Below, one piece after another: positions 1 to 8,278 of a stretch of DNA of 64,000 nucleotides. Source of the stretch: Sphingobacterium rhinopitheci (GTDB lineage: Bacteria > Bacteroidota > Bacteroidia > Sphingobacteriales > Sphingobacteriaceae). The stretch is taken from positions 1 through 64,000 of the forward strand of contig NZ_JADEYQ010000015.1 in NCBI RefSeq assembly GCF_022627575.1. The letters run 5' to 3'. The translations under genes were made by a program, and so were the position numbers. Each line of letters begins with the position of its first letter. The first letter of the stretch is position 1. The notes under the pieces were generated by a model. It was not told the DNA's origin. It worked only from the letters and a program-made list of their open reading frames with translations, and did no database searches.

Positions 1-72
1 TTCCGAACAGAGAAGTTAAGCCCGCCCGAGCCGATGGTATTGCCGTAACAGGTGGGAGAGTAGGTCGGTGCC
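1..72 (+). rRNA. rrf: 5S ribosomal RNA, 3' portion
   Basis: The window opens inside a 5S rRNA. The segment GAACAGAGAAGTTAAGCCC near the start and GGTGGGAGAGTAGGTCGGTG near the end are characteristic conserved 5S stretches. The 5' part lies outside the window. It should be the last gene of an rrn operon read on the plus strand, as an intrinsic terminator follows directly. Confidence 0.93.
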
Positions 73-85
73 TTTTTTTAAACAG

Positions 86-115
86 AAGCCTTAGAGAAAT
101 CTAAGGCTTTTTGCG
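86..115 (+). terminator. Intrinsic terminator of the rrn operon
   Basis: A perfect 10-bp stem (AAGCCTTAGA, 86-95, with TCTAAGGCTT, 100-109) closes a GAAA tetraloop and is followed by T-rich sequence. It lies 14 bases after the 5S end. Confidence 0.85.
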
Positions 116-120
116 TTTAT

Positions 121-800
121 AGACTTTGTTCAACATGACAGTCTATATTTATGTTGTCATCCTGACGACAGGAAGGATCTAAAAAGATGTTGATATTTAG
201 ATGTTTCACTACGTTCAACATGACATCTATACTTATGTTGTCATCCAAACGATAGGAAGAATCTCAAAAGAGGTGGATGTTTAGCTGTTTCACTACGTTC
301 AACATGACATCTATACTAATGTTGTCATCCTGATCGCAGGAAGGATCTCAAAAGTTGTTGTTTTTAGATGTTTCACTACGTTCAACATGACAGTCTATAC
401 AAATATCCTCACTTGTCATCCTGATCGCAGGAAGGATCTAAACAAAGGTTTCATGCTGTTTAGATGTTTCACTACGTTCAACATGACAGTCTAAACACAA
501 AAAAAACTTATTTGTTATCCTGACATTAGGAAGGATCTAAACAAAGGTTTCATGCTGTTTAGATGTTTCACTACGTTCAACATGACAGTCTAAACACAAA
601 AAAAACTTATTTGTTATCCTGACATTAGGAAGGATCTAAACAAAGGTTTCATGCTGTTTAGATGTTTCACTACGTTCAACATGACAGTCTAAACACAAAA
701 AAAACTTATTTGTTATCCTGACATTAGGAAGGATCTAAACAAAGGTTTCATGCTATTTAGCTGTTTCACTTTGTTCAACATGACATCTATACTTATGTTG
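121..800. repeat. Tandem array of 84-99 bp intergenic repeats
   Basis: Seven units begin with TTGTCATCCTGA or a variant at 154, 238, 322, 413, 512, 611 and 710, giving periods of 84, 84, 91, 99, 99 and 99 bases. A partial unit end precedes them at 121-153. Each unit contains GGAAGGATCT and ends with TTCACTACGTTCAACATGAC. The units at 512 and 611 are identical by eye, so the last expansion is recent. TGTCAT near the start of a unit can pair with ATGACA near its end, so each unit could form a hairpin. The array directly follows the rrn terminator. Similar TCATCCTGA/GAAGGATCT elements are dispersed in many bacterial genomes; none other is seen in this window. Confidence 0.85.
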
Positions 801-1477
801 TTCCATCTCTAACTAATCCTAACCATTTACCCCTTACTATTTCCCTAACTAAAACCCTAACCGTCATTTTTATTTCTACTGTTGAAATAGTGCTAACACT
901 ATACATATATTATACTCTTTGATAGTAAATATCTTGTAATATTAATTTGTGGTAATTAATTAAATACTATATTTGATTTGCAAATAAGTGAATACATATT
1001 ATGCATTTGACCAAGACCTTAGAAGATTATTATAATTATTTCATTTATCGGTAACGTTTTCTAATTTGTTATAAGCAACTAAATATCGTATACATATGCT
1101 TTACGATTACTACTCTTAATAACCATTCTAATACTATGTCTATTAAGAGAGTAGTACTGGCGAATTAGTATGTTTAACGGCGCTAAAGGTTTTTTGTTGA
1201 AGATAATATGATCAAAGAAGTAATAATGGATGATAATTGTGGACAACAACAAGTTAATGTTGGATGCTTTGAAAAGATATAATTAGTACCGAAGAAAGCA
1301 TTCAAAATAAGTATTTAGTATATATTTTTTATTGTGCCCGGTATGCGTATTGATATGTCTGTTAGGGAGGCTATATGTCGAAATGTAAAGGTGGATTTTC
1401 CTGCTATAATTCTTCAGTAGTATCCAAAGGTAAAATCGTATAGTAGTAGTTTAATTCAAAATTAAATATCATAATTA
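801..1477. other. Gene-free AT-rich interval
   Basis: No open frame of credible length is visible. It holds an imperfect inverted repeat (TACTACTCTTAATA, 1108-1121, with TATTAAGAGAGTAGTA, 1141-1156) and short coding-like fragments between about 1155 and 1425, listed separately as a possible decayed gene. 810-865 is a C-rich stretch with repeated CCTAAC words and no recognised role. Confidence 0.6.
1155..1425 (+). pseudogene. Possible scrambled remnant of a response regulator
   Basis: Three short translated stretches resemble receiver domains. In one frame 1167-1199 encodes SMFNGAKGFLLK, like the conserved end of NarL-type receivers. In another frame 1230-1286 encodes MIIVDNNKLMLDALKRYN followed by a stop, like a receiver start (IxIVDDHxLML). 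At 1334-1420 a third stretch contains VPGMRIDMS and VDFPAIIL, like the phosphorylation-site loop and the next strand. The pieces are in different frames, and the receiver end precedes the receiver start, so this would be a rearranged relic. The match is by eye and each piece is short; confidence is low. Confidence 0.28.
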
Positions 1478-2467
1478 ATGAAATTGATTACCAGAAAGGA
1501 CTTTTTAATGTCGAGTAGCTTAGCTTTAGGATGGCTTGCTTCACATAAAGTCCAGGCTTTAGATAAGTCAAGTATACATCGTAAGCGTATCGGTATAATA
1601 GGTCTCGATACATCTCATTCGTTGGCATTTGCGAAAAGTATATTTGAAGATCCTAATCGCTATCTCAATTATCGAGTTGTCGCAGCATATCCTTATGGTA
1701 CTAGAACCATTCCCTCTGCTACGGAGCGTATACCAAAGTATATAGAGGAAATTAAAAAGCTCGATGTCAAGATAATGCCCTCCATTAAAGAACTGCTAAA
1801 GGAAGTAGACTATGTATTATTAGAAACAAATGATGGCCGTCTACATTTGGAACAAGCTAAGGAAGTATTCAAAGCAGGTAAACCATTATTTATAGATAAA
1901 CCATTAGCAGCTTCCTATGATGATGCTGTAGAAATATTTAAGCTTTCTGCCAAGTATAATGTGCCTTTTTTCTCTTCCTCTAGTTTACGGTATATAGATG
2001 GTATGCAAGAGGTATTGAGTGGTAAATATGGTCAAGTAATTGGTGCAGATGTTTATTCTCCTGCTGTATTAGATCCTTCACATCCTGATTTTTTTTGGTA
2101 TGGAATACATGCTGTCGAAATGTTATTTACTGCAATGGGATTAGGATGTATATCTGTGAGTAGGACTTATGCTCCTAATTCTGATATGTTAGTCGGAGTC
2201 TGGCCCGATGGGCGAATAGGTACAGTAAGGGGAAAGCGAAGTGGTAAAAGTGATTTTGGAGGTACAGTTCATTGTGAATTAGCCACTATTAAGTTAGGCG
2301 AATTCAAAGGATATGATCCTTTACTACTAGAAATAGTGAAATTTTTTGATACTGGAGTAGTTCCTTTTGATGGTAAGGAAACATTAGAAATATGTGCTTT
2401 TATAGATGCTGCAGATAAGAGTAAATTAGCTAATGGTGCAGCAATAAAATTGGAAACCAATACATAA
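1478..2467 (+). CDS. Gfo/Idh/MocA family oxidoreductase, exported
   Basis: A 329-residue NAD(P)-dependent sugar oxidoreductase-like protein. The N-terminus (TRKDFLMSSSLALGW) looks like a Tat-type signal with RK instead of RR, as is common for periplasmic Gfo/Idh/MocA proteins of Bacteroidota. The nucleotide-binding strand GIIGLDTSHS is at about residues 39-48. The family's EKP lysine motif appears as DKP in LFIDKPLAAS at about 138-147, and WYGIHAVEML carries the conserved C-terminal-half histidine. The next oxidoreductase gene starts 8 bases downstream, so the two are very probably cotranscribed. Substrate unknown; inferred to be an oxidised (3-keto) sugar or cyclitol derivative. Confidence 0.85.
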   Translation: MKLITRKDFLMSSSLALGWLASHKVQALDKSSIHRKRIGIIGLDTSHSLAFAKSIFEDPNRYLNYRVVAAYPYGTRTIPSATERIPKYIEEIKKLDVKIMPSIKELLKEVDYVLLETNDGRLHLEQAKEVFKAGKPLFIDKPLAASYDDAVEIFKLSAKYNVPFFSSSSLRYIDGMQEVLSGKYGQVIGADVYSPAVLDPSHPDFFWYGIHAVEMLFTAMGLGCISVSRTYAPNSDMLVGVWPDGRIGTVRGKRSGKSDFGGTVHCELATIKLGEFKGYDPLLLEIVKFFDTGVVPFDGKETLEICAFIDAADKSKLANGAAIKLETNT

Positions 2468-2475
2468 TTTAAATT

Positions 2476-3819
2476 ATGAACAGTAGAAGAGATTTTATAA
2501 AAAAGTCATTAGTCACATCAGCAGTAGTAAGTATTGGAGGGATACTCCCTTCTTTTAGTGCCAAGAGCTATAAGAATATAATCGGTGCTAATGAGCGATT
2601 ACGAGTTTCTATGATGGGCGTAAATTCTAGAGGAAAGGCTCTAGCCGAAAATTTTGCTTCTCAGCCCAATAGTGAGGTTGTACATATTTGTGATGTAGAT
2701 AGTAGAGCTATTATTAAATGTCAATCGGCTGTTTCTAAATTCCAAAATTCTCCAACTAAAGCAATTGAAGATTTTAGAATATCTTTAGAAGATAAAGATG
2801 TAGATATTTTAGTTGTCGCCGCACCAGATCATTGGCATGCACCTGCTGCATTATTGGCTTCTCAAGCGGGTAAGCATGTTTATTTAGAAAAACCCTGTAG
2901 CCATAATCCTTGTGAAGGTGAGTTATTGGTTGCTGCCGTGAATAAATATAATAATGTAATTCAAATGGGCAATCAACGCCGCTCTTGGCCTAATATATTA
3001 AAAGCCATTGCTTTTATTCATAGTGGTGGTATAGGTGAAGTATCTTTTGCAAAGACTTGGTATACCAACAATCGTGCTTCTATAGGGGTGGGTAAAAAAT
3101 CTCCTATCCCAGATTGGTTAAATTATGAATTGTGGCAAGGTCCTGCACCTAGGCGTGATTATAAGGATAATATATTACACTATAATTGGCATTGGTTCTG
3201 GCATTGGGGCACTGGGGAATCCTTAAATAATGGTACACATATGGTTGATTTAGCACGTTGGGGATTAGGGGTTGATTATCCTTCAAAAGTAAGCTCTAAT
3301 GGTGGGCGTTATGCATATCAAGATGATTGGGAGACACCAGATACTCAGGTGATCAATATAGAATTTGCTAATGATAAGTTGATTACTTGGGAAGGCCGTA
3401 GCTGTAATGCTATGCCTATTGAAGGTAGTAGTGTTGGTGTGCTTTTTTATGGTTCCAAGGGTGCTTTACAAATAGATGGGAGTAACTCTTATAAAGTGTT
3501 TGATATAACAGGCAAATTAACAGAGCATGTAAAAGATGATCGTGCTGTGGATACTAAAAGCTTGATGAGTCCATCTCAAAAGCTTGATGCTATTCATATT
3601 CAAAATTTCTTTTCGGCAATAAAAACAGGAGAAAATCTAAATTCTGATATTATCAATGGTCATAAGAGTACATTATTGATGCAATTAGGTAATATAGCAC
3701 AAAGGACAGGTCATGATCTAAGGATTGATCCTACGTCAGGGCGAATCATCAATGACAATAAAGTAATGTCAAATTTTTGGTCCCGCGAATATGAAAAGGG
3801 ATGGGATCCTAAGGTTTAA
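2476..3819 (+). CDS. Gfo/Idh/MocA family oxidoreductase with Tat signal
   Basis: A 447-residue protein with a canonical twin-arginine signal at the very N-terminus (NSRRDFIKKSLVTSA), so it is expected to be folded with its cofactor and exported to the periplasm. The Rossmann domain follows at about residues 40-160, with YLEKPCSHNP carrying the EKP catalytic lysine motif. GTHMVDLARWGL carries the conserved histidine and aspartate of the substrate site. Length and architecture fit the large Bacteroidota group of Tat-exported Gfo/Idh/MocA proteins found in sugar-catabolic loci. The gene follows the previous one after 8 bases, and the remains of a sugar transporter gene start about 40 bases downstream. 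Function beyond sugar redox chemistry cannot be read from sequence. Confidence 0.87.
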   Translation: MNSRRDFIKKSLVTSAVVSIGGILPSFSAKSYKNIIGANERLRVSMMGVNSRGKALAENFASQPNSEVVHICDVDSRAIIKCQSAVSKFQNSPTKAIEDFRISLEDKDVDILVVAAPDHWHAPAALLASQAGKHVYLEKPCSHNPCEGELLVAAVNKYNNVIQMGNQRRSWPNILKAIAFIHSGGIGEVSFAKTWYTNNRASIGVGKKSPIPDWLNYELWQGPAPRRDYKDNILHYNWHWFWHWGTGESLNNGTHMVDLARWGLGVDYPSKVSSNGGRYAYQDDWETPDTQVINIEFANDKLITWEGRSCNAMPIEGSSVGVLFYGSKGALQIDGSNSYKVFDITGKLTEHVKDDRAVDTKSLMSPSQKLDAIHIQNFFSAIKTGENLNSDIINGHKSTLLMQLGNIAQRTGHDLRIDPTSGRIINDNKVMSNFWSREYEKGWDPKV

Positions 3820-3861
3820 CAGCTTATCTACGGTATAGCTAGATCTGTAAATAGTCATAGT

Positions 3862-4278
3862 ATGCGTAAGACTTATTTTTCAATAGCCATACTAGCTGTA
3901 TAGTTGTTTGTTTTGGGATTTGTAAGTTGAGTTAATTCAAAATTGATTCCATATTTTAAAACAACCTGCGAATTATCCAATTATCAATAGTATCGCGTAG
4001 CTTTTGCATTTTATATTTCTCTCCTTAGGTATCATCTTTACGAAAGGTGATATAACTTTATGGAGGCACATATGTGCTATATCTATTTGGTTTGTTATCC
4101 TATTTAGGTTGTGAAATCATTACTATGGATCGGAATATGGCCTTTAGCATGGCGTGATTTCGGAAGATTCACGAGACGTGGAGGAGCCTTATTAATCTTG
4201 GGATTGTGGGGAAATGCTATTATGCAGATGATATATGGATACATTGCTGAGTTATTCAATCTTAGATTAGCCTATTGA
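3862..4278 (+). pseudogene. Decayed FucP-family sugar MFS transporter
   Basis: One continuous frame from the ATG at 3862 encodes recognisable N-terminal sequence of a Bacteroidota sugar:H+ symporter, including LFVLGFVS, VNSKLIPYFKTTCELSNYQ and YRVAFAFYISLL. It is broken by stops at 3901, 3928, 3988 and 4048. The stop at 3928 (TGA) sits where relatives usually have a tryptophan (TGG). A second piece in another frame from 4062 (TYVLYLFGLLSYLG) resembles a membrane segment. A third piece at 4111-4278 encodes 55 residues (IWPLAWRDFGRFTRRGGALL, then GLWGNAIMQMIYGY) typical of segments TM10-TM11. About three quarters of the expected roughly 400-residue gene is deleted, so it cannot be functional. 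Confidence 0.8.
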
Positions 4279-4405
4279 ATTTTTAATCCATGTTATATTT
4301 ATCTGATATTTTATGCTGTATAGGGCGTACAATTTGTCAATGAAAGTAAGTTAAATGAAATACTCTATTTATGGGTTTTTATAACTGCTGGTGAAATAAA
4401 GTTTT

Positions 4406-5704
4406 ATGTCGAAATATAAAAGAAAATTTAATACAAGACTATTGGTGATAGACCCACAGCATTTTCATGCTGCATTAATACTAAAGGCGAATATTCCTTC
4501 ACTTAGTAATGAAATTAAATTATTTGCACCTGATAAATTAGCTGCTGCCGATTATATATCTTTAGTTAGAGAATATAATTCGTGTAATGGTAGCGCAACT
4601 AATTGGCATATAATCCCTTACTATGGTGTTGATTTTTTAGAAAAGGCTGTACTCGATAAAAGTGCTGATATAGTTGTTTTAGCAGGTGATAATAGCCGAA
4701 AGATCACCTATATGGTAGAATCCATCAAATATAATAAGGCTGTATTTGCTGATAAGCCATTAGTAATAAATGAGAAGGGATATGCCCAATTACAAAAACT
4801 ATTGAACCGTAATGGTCGCCATACTCCTATAGTATATGATATCATGACCGAGCGGTTTGATATTAAGAATATTTTGGTAAAACTTATCTTGTCAAATAAA
4901 ACATTGACCGGAGGATTTGAACCCAATGCTGCTTTTCCTCTTATAGAATTTCATAGCAAGCATCATTTTAGTAAAGTAGTTGCTGGCCATCAACTTATTA
5001 GGCCAGCTATGTTTTTTGATATAAATAAACAAGGTGAAGGGATTGTAGATGTAACGACACATTATATTGATTTGGTCCAATGGATGTTAGCAGATAGTAC
5101 TGTTATTGATATCCAAAGAGATTTGAAACTATTGAAATCGCAAAGATGGTCTACTTCAATATCTATGGCAGATTATGAAAAAATAACATCATTAAAAGAA
5201 TATGCTCCGACATCAAATCATATCCTTGATGCGGATAATAATCTACGGGTATTTAGTAATGGTATGATTCATTATTCTCTTTTTGGAGTTCCTATTTCGG
5301 TGTGTGTACAATGGGATGTAAATTCTAATGATGGTGAAGGCGATCAATTGCGCGCTTTATTTAAAACAAAGAAATGTACCATAACAATCGAACCGGACAG
5401 TAATGGTGTTAGTAGTATTTTTGTGAAACCAAAGGATACATGTAAAGTCTTTGAAGAGGAGCTACAGCGTACATTGACGTCTAATGGGTACGCTAAAGTT
5501 ACCGTTCAATACGTAGACAATTCCTACAAATTGATTATTCCTTATGCTATGTATTTGAGCCATGAAGATCATTTTTCAAAAGCATTACAGCAATTTCTTG
5601 ACTATAAGGAACATGGTGCACTTCCAGAATGGGAGAAATCTTTTCTTTTAGCGAAGTATTATTTGACTACGCAAGCATTAAAAATAGCAGAAACTAAAAC
5701 GTAA
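4406..5704 (+). CDS. Putative oxidoreductase (PF16490-like C-terminal domain)
   Basis: A 432-residue protein of the Gfo/Idh/MocA superfamily with the long C-terminal domain usually named putative oxidoreductase C-terminal domain. The start LLVIDPQHFHAAL (residues 12-24), ADKPLVI at about 115-121 and THYIDLVQWML near the middle are characteristic. Relatives normally carry a lipoprotein or Sec signal. This one begins directly with MSKYKRKFNTR, and an in-frame stop (4397-4399) lies 6 bases before the ATG, so no signal can be recovered. It may therefore be cytoplasmic or 5'-truncated. It lies between the dead transporter and the GMC oxidoreductase and probably belongs to the same sugar pathway. 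Confidence 0.75.
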   Translation: MSKYKRKFNTRLLVIDPQHFHAALILKANIPSLSNEIKLFAPDKLAAADYISLVREYNSCNGSATNWHIIPYYGVDFLEKAVLDKSADIVVLAGDNSRKITYMVESIKYNKAVFADKPLVINEKGYAQLQKLLNRNGRHTPIVYDIMTERFDIKNILVKLILSNKTLTGGFEPNAAFPLIEFHSKHHFSKVVAGHQLIRPAMFFDINKQGEGIVDVTTHYIDLVQWMLADSTVIDIQRDLKLLKSQRWSTSISMADYEKITSLKEYAPTSNHILDADNNLRVFSNGMIHYSLFGVPISVCVQWDVNSNDGEGDQLRALFKTKKCTITIEPDSNGVSSIFVKPKDTCKVFEEELQRTLTSNGYAKVTVQYVDNSYKLIIPYAMYLSHEDHFSKALQQFLDYKEHGALPEWEKSFLLAKYYLTTQALKIAETKT

Positions 5705-5854
5705 TTTTTTCGTTAATCATATAAAATAGTCCTTATTTTTTGTGTTTTGTATTCTAAAAAGTGGATATTTATGTTTTGATATCTAACGCTATATAAGTTA
5801 CAGATCGAATACCAATTATAGTAAACAAGTGCTTACTTAATAGCATACTAAATT

Positions 5855-7552
5855 ATGAATATGGACTATGATGTGATTGTTGTCGGCTCCGGTATTACTG
5901 GAGGATGGGCTGCTAAAGAATTTGCCGAAAAAGGATTGAAAACATTGGTTTTGGAAAGAGGAAGGATGGTCAAGCATATTCAAGACTATCCAACAGCTAA
6001 TTTGGACCCTTGGCAATTTGAACATTATGGTGCTAAAACGCAACAAGATATTAAGGAGTATCCTATCACCTCGGTACATTATGCTTTTGGTGAACCAACA
6101 AAACATTTTTACCTCAAAAGTGAAGAACAAGAGTATATACAAGAGAAACCCTTCAAGTGGATTAGAGGTTATCAGGTAGGAGGTAAATCATTACTTTGGG
6201 CACGTCAAACTCAAAGGTGGTCGACCTATGATTTTGAAGCTCCACAGAAATATAATTACAGTATAGACTGGCCTATACGGTACGCTGAATTGGCGCCTTG
6301 GTATTCTAAAGTGGAAAAATTTATAGGAATTTCAGGAACTAGAGACGGTATTGATGCCATGCCTGATTCTGAAGTTGTCGGCGCATTTGAAATGAATAAA
6401 GTGGAGAAAGCTATTGTTAGTTCCATTCATGAAAATTTTCCGGATCGTCATGCTGTTATTGGACGCTGTGCTAATCTAGCAGATGTCAAAGAGGAGCAAT
6501 TGGCGCAGGGGCGTACCAAATGTATGGCTAGAGGAAAATGTGAAAGAGGATGTCCTTTTGGGGGCTATTTTAGCTCCAATTCGTCTACATTGCCTCATGC
6601 CGAAAAAACAGGCAATCTTACGTTGAAGACGGATGTTATTGTAGAATCTATTATTTATGATGAGGCCACAGGCAAGGCTTCTGGTGTTCAAATAATAGAT
6701 GCTCATACTGGTGCTAAAGAGATTATTAATGCTAGAATAATATTTTTGAATGCTTCAACATTAAATTCCAATCTTATACTATTAAATTCAAAATCAAAGC
6801 GATTCCCTAATGGTTTGGGAAATGATAATGGCTTACTAGGTCGATATATTATATTTCATAATTACAGAGGGCGTATTACGGCAGATTATCCTGGCTACGA
6901 AGATTCGTATTACTATGGAAAAAGGCCGACACAAGTTTTTATGCCTGCTTTTAAGAATATAAAAACTACAGCAGAAAATTTTAAAGGTTCATATTTAATC
7001 GCTTTTTCCGCTTCGCGGGAAGGTTGGGGGCGTTCGGTAAATGGAGCTCAGGTAGGCCCTGAATTTAAAGATAAGCTAACGGAACCCGGCAAATGGAAGA
7101 TTCATATGATGATGCAAGGAGAGGTATTACCGATCTATGAAAATCATGTCCGCTTAAGTGAGGAATTGGATAAATATGGATTACCTAAGTTGATAACGAG
7201 CGTTTCCTATACTCAAAATGATGTGGATATGATGAATGATTTTTTTGAAGAAGGGGAGCAAATGTTATTGAAGTGTGGCGCCACAAATATTGTCAAAACA
7301 GATCATCATATTGCTTTTGACAGGCAGCCAGGTTTAGAGGTTCATGAAATGGGCGGCGTACGTATGGGGAATGATCCTAAAGACTCTCTATTAAATAAAT
7401 ATAATCAAATGCATTTATGTCCTAATGTATTTGTAACGGATGGTGCTGCTATGATATCAACGTCTAATCAGAATCCTTCCTTGACATTTATGGCTTTTAC
7501 AGCACGTGCTGCAGATTATGCCTATCAGCAGTTTAAAGAAGGAAAAATCTAA
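5855..7552 (+). CDS. GMC family FAD-dependent oxidoreductase
   Basis: A 565-residue glucose-methanol-choline family flavoprotein. The FAD Rossmann motif GSGITG is at residues 11-16 and the family's C-terminal signature HEMGGVRMG at about 497-505. The stretch CMARGKCERGCPFGGYFSS is typical of the Bacteroidota subgroup that oxidises sugars or glycosides, often at C3. No signal peptide is visible. In related loci a small gluconate 2-dehydrogenase subunit 3-like protein usually accompanies this enzyme and carries the Tat signal; none is seen here. The gene starts 150 bases after the previous one and ends at a strong terminator. It probably makes the oxidised intermediate handled by the upstream oxidoreductases; the substrate is not known. 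Confidence 0.88.
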   Translation: MNMDYDVIVVGSGITGGWAAKEFAEKGLKTLVLERGRMVKHIQDYPTANLDPWQFEHYGAKTQQDIKEYPITSVHYAFGEPTKHFYLKSEEQEYIQEKPFKWIRGYQVGGKSLLWARQTQRWSTYDFEAPQKYNYSIDWPIRYAELAPWYSKVEKFIGISGTRDGIDAMPDSEVVGAFEMNKVEKAIVSSIHENFPDRHAVIGRCANLADVKEEQLAQGRTKCMARGKCERGCPFGGYFSSNSSTLPHAEKTGNLTLKTDVIVESIIYDEATGKASGVQIIDAHTGAKEIINARIIFLNASTLNSNLILLNSKSKRFPNGLGNDNGLLGRYIIFHNYRGRITADYPGYEDSYYYGKRPTQVFMPAFKNIKTTAENFKGSYLIAFSASREGWGRSVNGAQVGPEFKDKLTEPGKWKIHMMMQGEVLPIYENHVRLSEELDKYGLPKLITSVSYTQNDVDMMNDFFEEGEQMLLKCGATNIVKTDHHIAFDRQPGLEVHEMGGVRMGNDPKDSLLNKYNQMHLCPNVFVTDGAAMISTSNQNPSLTFMAFTARAADYAYQQFKEGKI

Positions 7553-7587
7553 TGCAAAAGATATATTGATTATAAAAATGTACTAAA

Positions 7588-7619
7588 AAATAAAGCGGTG
7601 AATATTCACCGCTTTATTT
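7588..7619. terminator. Bidirectional terminator between convergent genes
   Basis: A near-perfect palindrome (AAATAAAGCGGTGAATATTC and its complement) of about 16 bp per arm lies between the GMC gene and the convergent LolA gene. A-rich and T-rich flanks allow termination in both directions. Confidence 0.85.
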
Positions 7620-8273
7620 TTATCTTAAGTCCACTATTTCATAGCCTGGATATTTTTCCTTATTGAAGGAGAAAATTGAAGGAGGCAGATTCTTCCCTAG
7701 ATATAATGACTGTATAGTATAGGTATAACGATTATTAGATTTATCAAAGATGGTAACATCATGAATATGATTATTACTATTGATACGTAATTTTATTTTA
7801 TAATAATTCGTTTTGGTGTCAATAGGTGATAATTCTACAACTTTTAAGATTTCTGTTTTTCCATTTTTGGTAATCTTTTCATCCTCCATCAATAGGTATT
7901 TATATCCCGATTGATAGAATGTAAAAAGGTTATTAGGACCTATCGAGCTGTTATCATTTTCAGCATCCGTAATTTGTACTTCTTTGATATCTTTAGAAAT
8001 ATTCCATACTGATTTACCATTTGAAATGAATTCTTGATCCTTCAAAATTATAGCATACTCCTTCTTAGGCTTATTAAAGAACATTTCTCCCGCATCGCTA
8101 TAATTTTTCTTGTTAGCGTCTTGGACAGATAAAGTAAAGTCCGATTGAATAGTTTTATAACTATTATATTTTTTGGATACTTCTGTTAATAATTTTTTAG
8201 CAGCAGGGTCATTTTGGCCATATGCAAATGCGGTGCTCGCTATTACAATAATACTTAATAACAATTTTTTCAT
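7620..8273 (-). CDS. lolA: LolA-like outer-membrane lipoprotein carrier
   Basis: A 217-residue periplasmic protein with a clear Sec signal (MKKLLLSIIVIASTAFAYGQ). The mature part has the LolA-type fold signature: SYKTIQSDFTL, a GEMFFNKPKKEY strand typical of carriers that accept lipoproteins, and a C-terminal NRYTYTIQSL segment. LolA shuttles outer-membrane lipoproteins across the periplasm from LolCDE. The Bacteroidota homologue commonly sits next to ftsK, and here it starts only 5 bases after the ftsK stop, so the two are cotranscribed. The stop lies at the edge of the convergent terminator. Confidence 0.83.
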   Translation of the reverse strand: MKKLLLSIIVIASTAFAYGQNDPAAKKLLTEVSKKYNSYKTIQSDFTLSVQDANKKNYSDAGEMFFNKPKKEYAIILKDQEFISNGKSVWNISKDIKEVQITDAENDNSSIGPNNLFTFYQSGYKYLLMEDEKITKNGKTEILKVVELSPIDTKTNYYKIKLRINSNNHIHDVTIFDKSNNRYTYTIQSLYLGKNLPPSIFSFNKEKYPGYEIVDLR

Positions 8274-8278
8274 TTTTA

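Noticed and set aside
121-800. CRISPR-like appearance of the repeat array
   Set aside because: The units are 84-99 bases with most of the unit conserved, there are no unique spacers of constant length, and no cas genes are nearby.
810-865. Telomere-like CCTAAC words
   Set aside because: Only a few irregular copies with no regular period; probably chance in C-rich sequence.
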